Assembly: GCA_030433215.1 (NCBI GenBank)
Contig: JAUIMC010000007.1
Span: 97,788 to 161,787 of the forward strand
Direction: 5' to 3'
DNA length: 64,000 nucleotides
DNA from: Alphaproteobacteria bacterium
GTDB taxonomy: Bacteria; Pseudomonadota; Alphaproteobacteria; Caulobacterales; Parvularculaceae
Below the pieces are notes generated by a model that worked only from the letters and a program-made list of their open reading frames with translations, searched no databases and was not told where the DNA came from. Every line of letters starts with the position of its first letter. Position 1 is the stretch's first letter. Shown here one piece after another: positions 40,968-50,243 of this stretch. Made by a program: the position numbers and the translations under genes.

Positions 40968-42487
40968 TCCGAGCGCCGCATTTCATGAGGCGCCTTCGGG
41001 CGCCTCTTTTCAAGCAGTTCATCGAGCGGGATCGACGTGCCGTCCGCCTGTTGAATGCGCACATGATAGCGCTTCAGATTGCGCGCATGGGCGGCGCCGC
41101 AGGAATGGGCGATCATCCCCACATCCTTGCGCAGCTTGTCCACATAGCTCGCCGCCCGCACCGACTTGATCGCCGGATCGAGCCCGCCCTGCAGATGCTT
41201 CTTGTGCGTCGTCACGCCGGTGGGACAGGTGTTGGTGTTGCAGCGCATGGCCTGGATGCAGCCGATGGAGAACATGAAACCGCGCGCGGTGTTCACGACA
41301 TCCGCGCCCGCGCAATAAGCCCAGGCGACGTCGGCCGGCGTCACCAGCTTGCCGGACGCAATGACGCGGATGCGGTTCCTGAGGCCGCGGCGCTCGAGAA
41401 TATCGGTGAGCATCGGCAGCGCCTGGCGCAAGGGAAGGCCGACATTGTCCATCAGCGACATGGGCGCCGCGCCGGTGCCGCCTTCGCCGCCGTCGAGCGT
41501 GATGAAGTCCGGCGCCGATTCAATGCCGCGCCGTTCGATGGCGTCGCATAGCTCGTCAAGCCAGCCATAAGCGCCAAGCACGGTCTTGAAGCCGGTGGGC
41601 AGTTTCGTGACGCCGCGCACGCGCGCGATGAAATCAAGAAGCTCCTCGATATTGTCGATCTCCGGATGTCGGTTGGGCGAGACCGAGGGCTTGCCTTGCT
41701 CGATGCCGCGGATCGCCGCGATCTCCGCCGTCACTTTGGCGCCGGGCAACAGCCCGCCCTTGCCCGGCTTGGCGCCCTGGGCGAGCTTCACCTCGATCAT
41801 TTTCACTTGCGGATAGGCGGCGATGGCCGCGAGTTTTTCCTCGTCAAGCTCGCCCGCGCCCTTGCGGCAGCCATATTTCGCCGTCCCCATCTGAAAGACG
41901 ATGTCGCATTCGCCTTCGAGATGATAAGGTGACAGCCCGCCCTCGCCCGTATTCATGTAACAGCCCGCAAGCGCAGCGCCGCGCGAGAGCGCGCGCACCG
42001 CCGGTTTCGAAAGCGCGCCGTAGCTCATGCCGGAAATATTGACGAGCGAGGAGACGCGGTAAGGGTTCGGCGTGTAAGGCCCGAACTCGATGGGCGGCGG
42101 ATCGGTGGCTTCTTCATCGAGGCGCGGGAACGCTGTATTGATGAAAATCGGCGTGCCCACCAGCGAGAGATTGCGCGTCGACCCGAATGGCAAGGTGTTG
42201 TTCTTGCCTTGCGCGGATTTGTAAATCCAGTCGCGCTCGGCGCGGTTGAACGGCATCTCTTCGCGGTCGAGCGCAAAGAAATATTGCCGGAAGAACTCGC
42301 CCAGCCTTGTAAAGAGAGTGCGGAACCGGCCGATCACCGGAAAATTATGCCGGACGGCGTCTTTCGACTGGCTGACGTCGATGACAAAGAAAACCGCGAC
42401 CGTCAACACGCCGGCGCCGACCATGAAAACGAAAAGCGTCGTCAGAATGCCGACGCCCTGCATCGTAAGGGTGGAAATGAAATCCAT
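40961..42487 (-). CDS. FMN-binding glutamate synthase family protein, membrane-anchored
   Basis: A 508-residue protein built from the FMN-binding glutamate synthase domain (Glu_synthase, PF01645) behind an N-terminal membrane helix (GVGILTTLFVFMVGAGVLTVAVFFVI). Conserved parts are LVNISGMSYGALSKPAVRALSRGAALAGCYMNTGEGGLSPYH, KMIEVKLAQGAKPGKGG, FITLDGGEGGTGAAP and the cluster-type cysteines GCIQAMRCNTNTCPTGVTTHKKHLQ. The glutaminase and NADPH-binding parts of true GltB are missing, so it is not a complete glutamate synthase; its natural reaction is unknown. Confidence 0.9.
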   Translation of the reverse strand: MDFISTLTMQGVGILTTLFVFMVGAGVLTVAVFFVIDVSQSKDAVRHNFPVIGRFRTLFTRLGEFFRQYFFALDREEMPFNRAERDWIYKSAQGKNNTLPFGSTRNLSLVGTPIFINTAFPRLDEEATDPPPIEFGPYTPNPYRVSSLVNISGMSYGALSKPAVRALSRGAALAGCYMNTGEGGLSPYHLEGECDIVFQMGTAKYGCRKGAGELDEEKLAAIAAYPQVKMIEVKLAQGAKPGKGGLLPGAKVTAEIAAIRGIEQGKPSVSPNRHPEIDNIEELLDFIARVRGVTKLPTGFKTVLGAYGWLDELCDAIERRGIESAPDFITLDGGEGGTGAAPMSLMDNVGLPLRQALPMLTDILERRGLRNRIRVIASGKLVTPADVAWAYCAGADVVNTARGFMFSIGCIQAMRCNTNTCPTGVTTHKKHLQGGLDPAIKSVRAASYVDKLRKDVGMIAHSCGAAHARNLKRYHVRIQQADGTSIPLDELLEKRRPKAPHEMRRSDQ

Positions 42488-42573
42488 GCGCGCGCTCCTC
42501 CCGTGAAGCTGGGAAGAGCTTACAGCGCGTCGGATCTTTCAGTGAAGCGCGCGGCGGGACTTTCCCGTTGCGG

Positions 42574-44163
42574 CTATTCCGCCGCCTGGGCCGTTTGCGG
42601 CGGCGTCCAGCGCAGGACCGGATGGCGCGCCGCAGCGGTTTCATCAAGGCGCCGGCGCGGCGCGTAAACGGGCGCGGCCTTGAAGCTTTCCGTCTCGCCC
42701 GCCTTCGCCCGTTTGGCGAGAGAGAGGAGCGCATCGCAGAAAAGATCGAGCTCGCGCTTCGATTCCGATTCCGTGGGTTCGATCAGCATGGCGCCATGCA
42801 CGACCAGCGGGAAATACATGGTCATGGGGTGATAACCCTCATCGATCATGGCTTTCGCGAAGTCGATGGTCTCGACGCCGGTGTCTTTCAGGAAACGATC
42901 GTCGAACAGCGCTTCATGCATGCAAGGGCCTTCGAAAGACGGCGTCATTTCGGACTTGAGGCGCGCCAACACATAGTTGGCGTTCAGCACCGCATCTTCC
43001 GAGGCCTGTTTCAACCCGTCGCGCCCGTGGCTCATCATGTAGGAAAGCGCGCGCACGAACATGCCCATCTGGCCGTGGAAAGCGGTGAGACGTCCGAGGG
43101 TGTCGCCGCCATCTTCCGCTTCCGCGTGATGAAGGGTTTCGACGAGGCTGTATTTTCCGTCTTCGCAAGAGACATAAGGCAACGGCGCAAAAGGCGCGAG
43201 CGCTTCGGACAGAACGGTCGGCCCGGCGCCCGGGCCGCCGCCGCCATGGGGCGTCGAGAAGGTCTTGTGGAGATTGATATGCATGGCGTCGACGCCGAGA
43301 TCGCCGGGCTTCACCTTGCCGGCGATGGCGTTGAAATTGGCGCCGTCGCAATAGAAATAGCCGCCCGCATCATGCACCGCGTCGGCGATGGCGCGGATGT
43401 CGCGCTCGAAAAGACCGCAGGTGTTGGGATTGGTGACCATGATGCCGGCGACGTCGTCGCCGAGTTTTTCTTTCAGAGCCTCGAGATCGACGCGGCCGGT
43501 TCCGTCTCCGGGGATCGCCTCGACCTTGAAGCCGCATTGCACCGCCGTCGCAGGATTAGTGCCGTGCGCGGATTCCGGCGCCAGCACGCGCACGCGCCTG
43601 TCCGCTTCGCCGCGCGCCTCCAAAGCCGCCTTGATCGCCATCATGCCGCAAAGCTCGCCATGGGCGCCGGCTTTCGGCGACATGGCGACGGCGGGCATGC
43701 CGGTGAGTTCTTTCAGCCAGAAGGCAAGCGTGTCGATCAGTTCGAGCGCGCCCTGGGCTGCGCTTTCCGGCGCCAGCGGGTGAAGGTCCGCGAAACCGGG
43801 CAGCCGCGCGACTTTTTCGTTAAGGCGCGGATTGTGTTTCATAGTGCAGGACCCGAGCGGGAACGGCCCCATGTCGATGGCGTAGTTTTTCTGCGACAAA
43901 CGCACGAAATGGCGCATGGCCTCGGGCTCGGAAAGACCGGGCAGCCCGATCGTCTCGTTGCGGTTGACGCCGCCAAGCCGGTCATATTGGCCGGAAAGCT
44001 CCGGCAGATCGACGCCGCTGCCCGAAAGATCGCCAACCTCGAAGGACAGCGCCTCCTCGATCATCAGCGCCTTATTGCCGGTAAAGGTTTTGACGTTGGT
44101 TTCCATCGCTTCGCCTGCGCCAGAAGTCGGTGTTGTGGGACGGCCCTGATTGTTCATGCTCAT
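42574..44163 (-). CDS. gcvPB: Glycine dehydrogenase (decarboxylating) subunit 2
   Basis: PLP-containing half of the split P-protein, which decarboxylates glycine and passes the aminomethyl group to GcvH. The 529 residues include [18 protein letters not shown] near 105, [33 protein letters not shown], and the PLP lysine in [20 protein letters not shown] near 305. The ATG at 44163 overlaps the gcvPA stop as ATGA. The last 60 residues ([21 protein letters not shown]) are less conserved. It is the last gene of the gcv operon. Confidence 0.97.
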   Translation of the reverse strand: MSMNNQGRPTTPTSGAGEAMETNVKTFTGNKALMIEEALSFEVGDLSGSGVDLPELSGQYDRLGGVNRNETIGLPGLSEPEAMRHFVRLSQKNYAIDMGPFPLGSCTMKHNPRLNEKVARLPGFADLHPLAPESAAQGALELIDTLAFWLKELTGMPAVAMSPKAGAHGELCGMMAIKAALEARGEADRRVRVLAPESAHGTNPATAVQCGFKVEAIPGDGTGRVDLEALKEKLGDDVAGIMVTNPNTCGLFERDIRAIADAVHDAGGYFYCDGANFNAIAGKVKPGDLGVDAMHINLHKTFSTPHGGGGPGAGPTVLSEALAPFAPLPYVSCEDGKYSLVETLHHAEAEDGGDTLGRLTAFHGQMGMFVRALSYMMSHGRDGLKQASEDAVLNANYVLARLKSEMTPSFEGPCMHEALFDDRFLKDTGVETIDFAKAMIDEGYHPMTMYFPLVVHGAMLIEPTESESKRELDLFCDALLSLAKRAKAGETESFKAAPVYAPRRRLDETAAARHPVLRWTPPQTAQAAE

Positions 44164-45503
44164 GACAGCGCCTCTGCAAGCTTCGATGTAAATGTCTCGA
44201 TGTCTTCATCGCTGACGCATTCCGTCGCCGCAACGATGAGAAGATTGCGCGCGTCTTTCCGGTGCGGCAGCAGGCGCGCCCCGGGGACGCCCGCGAGGAC
44301 GCCGTCTCCGGCGAGTTTTTCAACGACCTCCGAGGCGTCTTTCGAAAGACGCAGCGTAAACTCGTTGAAATAGCTCTTGTTGAGCAGTTCGACGCCGTCG
44401 ATTTTCGCCAGCGCGTCGGCGGTCCTGCAGGCCGATTCGTGATTCAGCATCGCAAGTTTGCGCAATCCCGCTTCGCCCAGCAGCGTCATGTGGATCGTGA
44501 AGGCCAGCGTGCACAGCCCCGAATTGGTGCAGATGTTCGAGGTCGCCTTGTCGCGGCGGATATGCTGCTCGCGCGTCGACAGCGTCAGCACGAAACCGCG
44601 CTTGCCGTCCGCGTCCGTCGTCTCGCCGCAAAGCCGGCCCGGCATCTGGCGGATATATTTCTGGCGCGTCGCGAAAAGACCCACATAAGGCCCGCCGAAA
44701 TTGAGCCCGTTGCCGAGCGACTGGCCTTCGCCGACGACGATGTCGGCGCCCATCTCGCCGGGGCTTTTCAGCGCGCCGAGGGAAACGACCTCCGTCACCA
44801 CCGCCACAAGGAGCGCGCCTTTTGCGTGCGCGGCTTCTGCGATGGGAGTCAGATCGCGGACATTGCCGAAAACGTCCGGCGTCTGAACGATGACGCAGGC
44901 CGTGTCGTCGTCGATCTGCGCGGCGAGATCTTCCGACGCGTCCACATTCATGGGCGACTGAACGACTTTCGCATTCACGAGCTCAAGATTAGTGCGCGTC
45001 ACCGCGCCGTAATGGGGGTGAAGCCCGCCCGACAGCAGGACTTTGTTCCGCTTTGTGATGCGCCGCGCCATCAGCGCCGCCTCGCCGCAGCCCGTGGAGC
45101 CGTCATACATGGAGGCGTTGGCGACCTCCATGCCGGTGAGCGCCGCGACCTGGGTCTGGAATTCGAAGAGATATTGCAGCGTGCCTTGCGCGATTTCCGG
45201 CTGGTAGGGCGTATAGGCGGTCAGAAACTCCGAACGCTGAATAACATGGTCCACGGTCGCCGGGATGTGATGCTTGTAGGCGCCGGCGCCGATGAAGAAC
45301 GGGCCTTGCGAGGCCGCGCGGTTTTTCGCGGCGAGGCGCCCCAGCGCGCGCTCGACTTCCATCTCGCCTTGATGATCAGGCAGATCGAAACCGGCGTTCA
45401 GCGCATCGGCGGGCACATCCGCGAACAGCGCGTCGATATCGGCCGCGCCGATGGCGTTCAGCATCGCCTGGCGTTCGGCGTTGTTGTGGGGAAGGTAACG
45501 CAT
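44160..45503 (-). CDS. gcvPA: Glycine dehydrogenase (decarboxylating) subunit 1
   Basis: The other half of the two-gene P-protein, 447 residues. Family features are [31 protein letters not shown] at the start, [97 protein letters not shown] and the arginine-rich [17 protein letters not shown]. It forms a heterotetramer with GcvPB. It sits eight bases after the glycine-zipper gene and overlaps gcvPB by four bases. Confidence 0.97.
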   Translation of the reverse strand: MRYLPHNNAERQAMLNAIGAADIDALFADVPADALNAGFDLPDHQGEMEVERALGRLAAKNRAASQGPFFIGAGAYKHHIPATVDHVIQRSEFLTAYTPYQPEIAQGTLQYLFEFQTQVAALTGMEVANASMYDGSTGCGEAALMARRITKRNKVLLSGGLHPHYGAVTRTNLELVNAKVVQSPMNVDASEDLAAQIDDDTACVIVQTPDVFGNVRDLTPIAEAAHAKGALLVAVVTEVVSLGALKSPGEMGADIVVGEGQSLGNGLNFGGPYVGLFATRQKYIRQMPGRLCGETTDADGKRGFVLTLSTREQHIRRDKATSNICTNSGLCTLAFTIHMTLLGEAGLRKLAMLNHESACRTADALAKIDGVELLNKSYFNEFTLRLSKDASEVVEKLAGDGVLAGVPGARLLPHRKDARNLLIVAATECVSDEDIETFTSKLAEALS

Positions 45504-45511
45504 CGAAACTC

Positions 45512-45706
45512 CTATTTCTCACCCTTGTCCTTGTTTTGCGTCCGGGCGGCGGTCATCGCCTTGCCCATGCCCGCCCCGATGGCGACGCCGAGCGCGATCC
45601 CGAGCGCGATATTGTCGAGGGCCGCGCCAAGCCCGACGCCGATGGCGACGCCGGCGCCCATGCCAATCGCCATGCCCGTCCCTGCCTTGGCGTTCTTGCC
45701 GCTCAC
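45512..45706 (-). CDS. Glycine-zipper small membrane protein inside the gcv operon
   Basis: A 64-residue protein, most of which is a glycine/alanine-patterned hydrophobic stretch ([35 protein letters not shown]) with short charged ends (MSGKNAKAG and [11 protein letters not shown]). The pattern of small residues every three to four positions is the glycine-zipper type of helix packing. It starts with GTG overlapping the gcvH stop (GTGA) and ends eight bases before gcvPA, so it is translationally coupled within the glycine cleavage operon. No function is known. Confidence 0.75.
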   Translation of the reverse strand: MSGKNAKAGTGMAIGMGAGVAIGVGLGAALDNIALGIALGVAIGAGMGKAMTAARTQNKDKGEK

Positions 45707-46074
45707 GACTGCCCCGCAAAATCCTTGTAAGCCGCCTCGTCCATCAGCGCGTCGAGCTCCGAGGCGTTCGACATCTTGATTTTGACGAACCAGGCGGCGC
45801 CTTGCGGGTCTTCATTGACCTTCGCCGGCTCGTCGACGATGGCGCTGTTGACCTCGACGATCTCGCCGGAGATCGGCGCGTAAACGTCGGACGCGGCTTT
45901 CACCGATTCGACCACCGCCATGTCGTCGCCTTTCGCGAAAGTCTTGCCCGTATCGGGCAGCTCCACAAAGACGACGTCGCCCAGTTGCTCCGCCGCATGG
46001 GCGCTGATGCCGATGGTGCAGACATCGCCGTCCGCCTTCACCCATTCATGGTCTTGCGAGTACTTCACGCTCAT
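45703..46074 (-). CDS. gcvH: Glycine cleavage system H protein
   Basis: Lipoyl carrier of the glycine cleavage system, 123 residues. The lipoylated lysine is Lys59 in [15 protein letters not shown]. The start [24 protein letters not shown] and end [31 protein letters not shown] match the family. It lies 12 bases after gcvT and overlaps the small glycine-zipper gene by four bases. Confidence 0.97.
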   Translation of the reverse strand: MSVKYSQDHEWVKADGDVCTIGISAHAAEQLGDVVFVELPDTGKTFAKGDDMAVVESVKAASDVYAPISGEIVEVNSAIVDEPAKVNEDPQGAAWFVKIKMSNASELDALMDEAAYKDFAGQS

Positions 46075-46086
46075 TTCCGGTCTCTC

Positions 46087-47262
46087 CTAGCCTCGATAAT
46101 AATTGTGCGGGACGAAAGGCATGTCCGCGACGACGGCCGGCAGGGGTTTGCCCCGCACGATCAGGTTCACTCTGATTCCGGTCTTTTCAAAGCCCGCTTC
46201 CACATAGCCCATGGCGACAGGACCGCCGGCGGTCGGCCCGAAGCCGCCCGAAGTGACCGCGCCGATGGTTTTTCCGTCTGTGGACTGAATTTCCGCGCCT
46301 TCGCGGGCGGGCGCCCGGCCTTCGGGTTTAAGGCCGACGCGCAGGCGCTTCGGCCCCTCTTTAAGTTCTTTCTGAATACGGTCAGCGCCCGGAAAGCCGC
46401 CTTCCTCGCGGCGGCGCTTGCCGATAGCGAAAGCGATATTGCCTTCGACCGGCGAAATTTCCGGCGTCAGGTCGTGACCGTAAAGACAAAGCCCCGCTTC
46501 GAGGCGCAGGGAATCCCGCGCGCCAAGACCGACCGGCTCGACTTCCGGCGCGGCGAGCAGCGCTTTCGCCAACAGGACGGCGTGCGAGTCCGGCACGGAA
46601 ATTTCAAACCCGTCCTCGCCCGTATAGCCGCAGCGGCTGACGACGATATAAGCGCCGTCGCCGGAGGCCGGCCAATAATGGGGGCGCACGCTCATGAAGG
46701 GCTGGTCGAGAGCGCCCGGCAGCAGGCGATTGACCACCGCCGCGGCTTTCGGGCCCTGTATGGCGATCAGCGAACGCTTCTCCGCAATCTCAAGGGTCGC
46801 GACGCCTTCGAGGCGTTTTTCAATGAGCGCGAAATCTTGCGCTTTGGTGGCGGCGTTGACCACCAGCAACAGCATGCCCTGAAGATCGTCGCGGTAAAGC
46901 CGCGTAATCATCAGATCGTCGAGGACGCCGCCGTCTTCGGAAAGCAGCGTCGTGTAGCGCATGGCGCCTTTTTTCAGCTTTTTGATTTCGGCGGGAACAA
47001 GCGTCTCGATCGCGGCGGCGATCTTTTCATGCGCTTCATCGCTGCCGAGCGGCGCCTCGGTGGTCGTCAAATAGGCCTGGCCCATATGGGAGACGTCGAA
47101 GAGGCCCGCCTTTTCGCGCGTGTGAAGATGTTCTTTCAGAACGCCCGCCGGATATTGCACCGGCATTTCATAGCCCGCGAATTCCACCATCTTCGCGCCA
47201 AGCGAAACATGGAGGTCATATAACGGCGTTCTTTTCAGCGTATTCGTATCGGCGTCGGCCAT
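46087..47262 (-). CDS. gcvT: Aminomethyltransferase (T protein)
   Basis: Transfers the methylene group from GcvH-bound aminomethyl to tetrahydrofolate, releasing ammonia. The 391 residues carry LKRTPLYDLHVSLGAKMVEFAGYEMPVQYPAGVLKEHLHTREKAGLFDVSHMGQ at the start, the folate-site Asp region GGVLDDLMITRL near 110, SRCGYTGEDGFEISVP near 190 and RDSLRLEAGLCLYGHDL. I use the ATG at 47262 (MADADTNTLKRTP); an ATG six codons upstream lies toward the riboswitch. First gene of the operon. Confidence 0.96.
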   Translation of the reverse strand: MADADTNTLKRTPLYDLHVSLGAKMVEFAGYEMPVQYPAGVLKEHLHTREKAGLFDVSHMGQAYLTTTEAPLGSDEAHEKIAAAIETLVPAEIKKLKKGAMRYTTLLSEDGGVLDDLMITRLYRDDLQGMLLLVVNAATKAQDFALIEKRLEGVATLEIAEKRSLIAIQGPKAAAVVNRLLPGALDQPFMSVRPHYWPASGDGAYIVVSRCGYTGEDGFEISVPDSHAVLLAKALLAAPEVEPVGLGARDSLRLEAGLCLYGHDLTPEISPVEGNIAFAIGKRRREEGGFPGADRIQKELKEGPKRLRVGLKPEGRAPAREGAEIQSTDGKTIGAVTSGGFGPTAGGPVAMGYVEAGFEKTGIRVNLIVRGKPLPAVVADMPFVPHNYYRG

Positions 47263-47299
47263 TCGCACTTCCCATGACAAAGGTACGCCGTTTTTGCGG

Positions 47300-47514
47300 C
47301 GACCCCGGCTGTCACGGGAACCTGAGAGATTTCATGGGCGTGCGGAAGAACAACCGCGAAACGCCCCCTTACTCCTTCGGTGGAGCGGCGCTTACCAAGA
47401 AGGGCGCGCCGCCCGCTTTCCAGCCTTTGTCACAGACATGCGGTCCTTTTGCCTGAGAGTTTCCGGGGCGGTTGCTCCTTCGGCGCCGGCGCATCGTAAG
47501 CCGGCCTCTCCCGC
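47300..47514 (-). promoter_or_regulatory. Tandem glycine riboswitch controlling gcvT-gcvH-gcvPA-gcvPB
   Basis: On the minus strand two glycine aptamers follow one another. Aptamer 1 (about 47514-47441) has GCGGGAGAGG, the core GCGCCGAAGGAGCAA and AACTCTCAGGCAAAAGGACC. Aptamer 2 (about 47440-47300) has CACCGAAGGAGTAAG and AATCTCTCAGGTTCCCGTGA. These are the conserved boxes of the cooperative glycine riboswitch. The second aptamer ends about 40 bases before gcvT, where the expression platform must lie. Glycine would switch the operon on. Aptamer boundaries are approximate. Confidence 0.95.
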
Positions 47515-47613
47515 ATGCTGTCTGTCCGGGAAATAATACCGGACTATCTGCGCGACCATAGGCGCGCCGTTTTAGGAGTCAATAAGTCAGACTAACAGTT
47601 TCGCGGGAAAAAC

Positions 47614-48090
47614 TTAGGCGGCCGCGCAATTGTTACAATTGCCCTTAATTTCAAGCCGCGCCGTATGCATGTCGAAATCGGCGGCGCGAACGGCGGGCGC
47701 GATGTCGGCCTCAACCGCCAGCACCTGAAGTTCCTGAACCGTGGAACAGCGCTCGCAAACCAGGAAGGTCTGCACCATGTGCGGGCCTTCGTGATTGCAC
47801 AGAACAAAAGCGTTCATGCCGTCGAGCTTGTGGATGTGTCCCTTGGACTCGAGCCCGTCGAGGGCGCGATAAACCGTCATGGGCGCGCGCACGCCCTGCT
47901 CTTTCAGCTTGTCGAGAATTTCATAAGCCTTGAGGGGTTCGTTGGCGCCCGCAAGCGCGTCCCAGACCAGCTTTTCGTTTTTCAACAGTCCCGCAGGGCG
48001 TTCTTTAAAGCCCTCCTGATCCGCGTTATCGTTGCCCGCGGTCTTCTTCGGCTTATCGCCTTTTCCACGCTCGGATGCCTTGTCAGTCAT
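47614..48090 (-). CDS. zur: Zinc uptake regulator Zur (Fur family)
   Basis: Zinc-sensing repressor of 158 residues with a 35-residue charged N-terminal extension rich in Lys and Asp. The winged helix is KLVWDALAGANEPLKAYEILDKLKEQGVRAPMTVYRALDGLESKGHIHKL. Zinc-binding parts are FVLCNHEGPHMVQTFLVCERCSTVQEL (CxxC) and GNCNNCAAA (second CxxC at the C-terminus). The cysteine and histidine layout fits Zur better than Fur. It is preceded by a direct repeat of TGTTATATC that may be its own operator. No zinc transporter genes are nearby. Confidence 0.85.
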   Translation of the reverse strand: MTDKASERGKGDKPKKTAGNDNADQEGFKERPAGLLKNEKLVWDALAGANEPLKAYEILDKLKEQGVRAPMTVYRALDGLESKGHIHKLDGMNAFVLCNHEGPHMVQTFLVCERCSTVQELQVLAVEADIAPAVRAADFDMHTARLEIKGNCNNCAAA

Positions 48091-48118
48091 GGCGGCTCTC
48101 CTCAGGGGGCGTCGAGAC

Positions 48119-48138
48119 TGTTATATCTTTGTTATATC
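48119..48138. promoter_or_regulatory. Candidate Zur site (direct repeat)
   Basis: TGTTATATC occurs twice in direct orientation, at 48119-48127 and 48130-48138, 11 bases apart. The half-site resembles the TGTTATA arm of Zur boxes, and it lies 29 bases upstream of zur. A palindromic arrangement is more usual, so this is tentative. Confidence 0.45.
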
Positions 48139-48147
48139 AATGCGCCA

Positions 48148-48189
48148 ACCCTGGGGGCGCATATTTTTCGCCCATAGGGTGTTTTTTTC
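48148..48189 (+). terminator. Plus-strand terminator-like hairpin between zur and the SDR gene
   Basis: ACCCTGGGGGCG and CGCCCATAGGGT pair at 10 of 12 positions and are followed by G and seven T residues on the plus strand. No plus-strand gene is present upstream, so it would stop transcripts antisense to zur. It could also act as a minus-strand hairpin without a U run. Confidence 0.5.
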
Positions 48190-48200
48190 CGCGCCGGCAA

Positions 48201-48974
48201 TCAGCGCGCGGCGAACCCGCCGTCGATCACCAGCTCGGTCGCCGTCACATAAGCCGACTCGTCGCTGGCGAGATAGACCATGCCGCTGGCGATATCTTCG
48301 GGCGCGCCGTTGTGGCCCATGGGAATGTTCGCGGCGACGCGGGTGAACAGCGCGTCCGCCTGCTCAGGCTCCAGCTCCATCATTTCCGATTCGCCGATGC
48401 GCGTGTCGATGAAGCCCGGATGAATGGAATTACAGCGGATCTTGTATCCCTGTTCGGCGCAATGCAGCGCCACCGACTTCGTCAGAAGGCGGACCGCGCC
48501 TTTGGTCGCGCTGTAGGCCGGCGCCTTGGCCTCGCTGACAATGCCGAAGATCGACGAGACATTGATGATCGAGCCGCCGCCGCGCGGCTTCATCAGCCTG
48601 ATGGCCATCTGCGCGCCGAGAAAGACGCTGTCGAGATTGATCGCCATCACCTTGCGCCAGTTGTCGAAGGAAATGTCCTCGATGTTTTTGAGCGCACCGA
48701 CGCCGGCATTGTTGACCATGATGTCGAGGCCGCCGAAGCGGTCCATGATCTCGGCTTCAACGTCTTTCCAGCGGTCGGGGCTGGCGACGTCATGATTGAT
48801 GTAATGGCCCTCGCCGCCATCCTGGGAGATGAAGCCGAGCACTTCCTTGGCGCGCTCGTCGTCAATGTCGGAACAGATGACGGTTGCGCCTTCCTTTGCA
48901 AAGCGGATCGCGGTCGCCGCGCCGAGGCCGCTGGCCGCGCCGGTCACATAGGCAATCTTGTTTTGAAGTCTCAT
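48201..48974 (-). CDS. Short-chain dehydrogenase/reductase
   Basis: NAD(P)-dependent oxidoreductase of the classical SDR family, 257 residues. The cofactor motif TGxxxGxG is TGAASGLGAA near residue 12; then CSDIDDE, suggesting NAD preference through an Asp after the second strand, NNAG near 88, the catalytic Ser in INVSSIFG near 140 and YSATK near 154. GFIDTRI and AYVTATELVIDGGFAAR close the fold. The substrate is unknown. I start at the ATG at 48974 (MRLQNKIAYVTG); the frame is open upstream without similarity. Confidence 0.92.
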   Translation of the reverse strand: MRLQNKIAYVTGAASGLGAATAIRFAKEGATVICSDIDDERAKEVLGFISQDGGEGHYINHDVASPDRWKDVEAEIMDRFGGLDIMVNNAGVGALKNIEDISFDNWRKVMAINLDSVFLGAQMAIRLMKPRGGGSIINVSSIFGIVSEAKAPAYSATKGAVRLLTKSVALHCAEQGYKIRCNSIHPGFIDTRIGESEMMELEPEQADALFTRVAANIPMGHNGAPEDIASGMVYLASDESAYVTATELVIDGGFAAR

Positions 48975-49053
48975 CGCTCGCCCTCCCCGGCGTCTATGGA
49001 GCGAGACCTTAGCGCGGCCTCCCGAAAGACAGCCGCTCCAGGGGCGAAGAAAC

Positions 49054-50142
49054 TTACGGCCAGTTGACGCGTTCGAAGATCCGCACCGCCTCGGGCTGGT
49101 TCTCGCCGAGCTCGGACGCGGGAAGGTCATCCTCGACGAAATCGGCATACGCCGCGATGGGTCCTTGCGCCTCAACGCCCGGAACCACGGGATATTCGTT
49201 ATTGCCGCGGGCGAAGGCTGTCTGGGATTCCTCGCGCAGGAGAAACGCGATCAGCTTTTCGGCGTTTTCGGCGTTGGGCGCGTGTTTCGTCACGCCGGCG
49301 CCGGAAATGTTCACATGGGCGCCACGCCCCTCCTGGTTCGGGAAGAAGAGATCGAATTTCTCGCCGATGGCGGCGGCTTGCGCATTGTCGGACCCGATGA
49401 ACCGCGCCGTGTAATAGCTGTTGACGATGCCGAGCCGGCAGAGCCCGGCGGCGACCGCTTCGATCTGCGTCGTGTCGTTGCCTTGCGGCTTGCGCGCGAA
49501 ATTGGCGACGACGCCGGCGGCCCAGTCCTGCGCCGCTTCCGCGCCATGATGGGCGATCATAGAGGCGAGCAAGGACTGGTTGTAGATATTCGAGGACGAG
49601 CGCACACAGATCATGCCGCGAAAAGCGGGATCGGCGAGATCTTCATAGGTTTCGAGCCCGTCCGGCAGGCCCATTTCCTTGTTGTAGATGACGATGCGCG
49701 CGCGCTTCGAGAGCCCGTACCATTTGCCTTCCGGATGGCGGAACTGTTCCGGCACGCGCTCGTTCAGGGTCTCATTGTCGATGGCGCGGAACACGCCGCG
49801 CTGATCGGCGCGCCAGAGAATGCCGGCGTCGGCGGTGATGAACACATCAGCCGGGCTTGCCTCGGCTTCCTGCGCAAGGCGTTCGATCAGCGCATCGCCG
49901 CCCGCCTCGATATAATTGACCTTGATGCCGGTTTCTTCCGTGAACTGATCGTAAAGCACAAGATCGGAATCGTAATGGCGCCCGGAATAGACATTGACGA
50001 CGCCGGCGGAGGGCCGCGCTTCGGCGCCCGCCTCGCTCGCGCCGTCGTCTTGCGCCGGACCGCCGCAGCCTGCGAGGAAAAACGCGGCGGCGAGCCCCGC
50101 CAGCGCCGAAAAGCCTTTGCCCGAAACCATCTTCATATTCAT
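49054..50142 (-). CDS. fbpA: Ferric iron ABC transporter, substrate-binding lipoprotein
   Basis: Periplasmic iron-binding protein (FbpA/FutA/Idi group) of 362 residues. Signal peptide with lipobox FLAGC (Cys26), acidic linker, then VVNVYSGRHYDSDLVLYDQFTEETGIKVNYIEAGGDALIERLAQE at the fold start, and the tyrosine pair NSYYTARFIG near 245 typical of iron coordination. The order of lobes and length fit the family. It is a lipoprotein rather than a free periplasmic protein. A Fur-like site lies 19 bases upstream. The ATP-binding gene stands just upstream on the same strand. Confidence 0.93.
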   Translation of the reverse strand: MNMKMVSGKGFSALAGLAAAFFLAGCGGPAQDDGASEAGAEARPSAGVVNVYSGRHYDSDLVLYDQFTEETGIKVNYIEAGGDALIERLAQEAEASPADVFITADAGILWRADQRGVFRAIDNETLNERVPEQFRHPEGKWYGLSKRARIVIYNKEMGLPDGLETYEDLADPAFRGMICVRSSSNIYNQSLLASMIAHHGAEAAQDWAAGVVANFARKPQGNDTTQIEAVAAGLCRLGIVNSYYTARFIGSDNAQAAAIGEKFDLFFPNQEGRGAHVNISGAGVTKHAPNAENAEKLIAFLLREESQTAFARGNNEYPVVPGVEAQGPIAAYADFVEDDLPASELGENQPEAVRIFERVNWP

Positions 50143-50160
50143 TCTGTCCGCCCGTTAGTT

Positions 50161-50178
50161 TTGCGAATAATTCTCAAT
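50161..50178 (-). promoter_or_regulatory. Candidate Fur box upstream of fbpA
   Basis: On the minus strand the site reads ATTGAGAATTATTCGCAA. It matches the 7-1-7 Fur pattern at 11 of 14 positions and shares TTGAGAA with the sites at 11797-11814 and 51340-51357. It lies between the ATPase gene and fbpA, suggesting fbpA has its own iron-controlled promoter. Confidence 0.5.
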
Positions 50179-50243
50179 TTCAAAATAGCAGGCGCAGGCC
50201 CGAATGCAAGGCGCCTAGCGACGCAGCATGCGGGGACCGGCTG

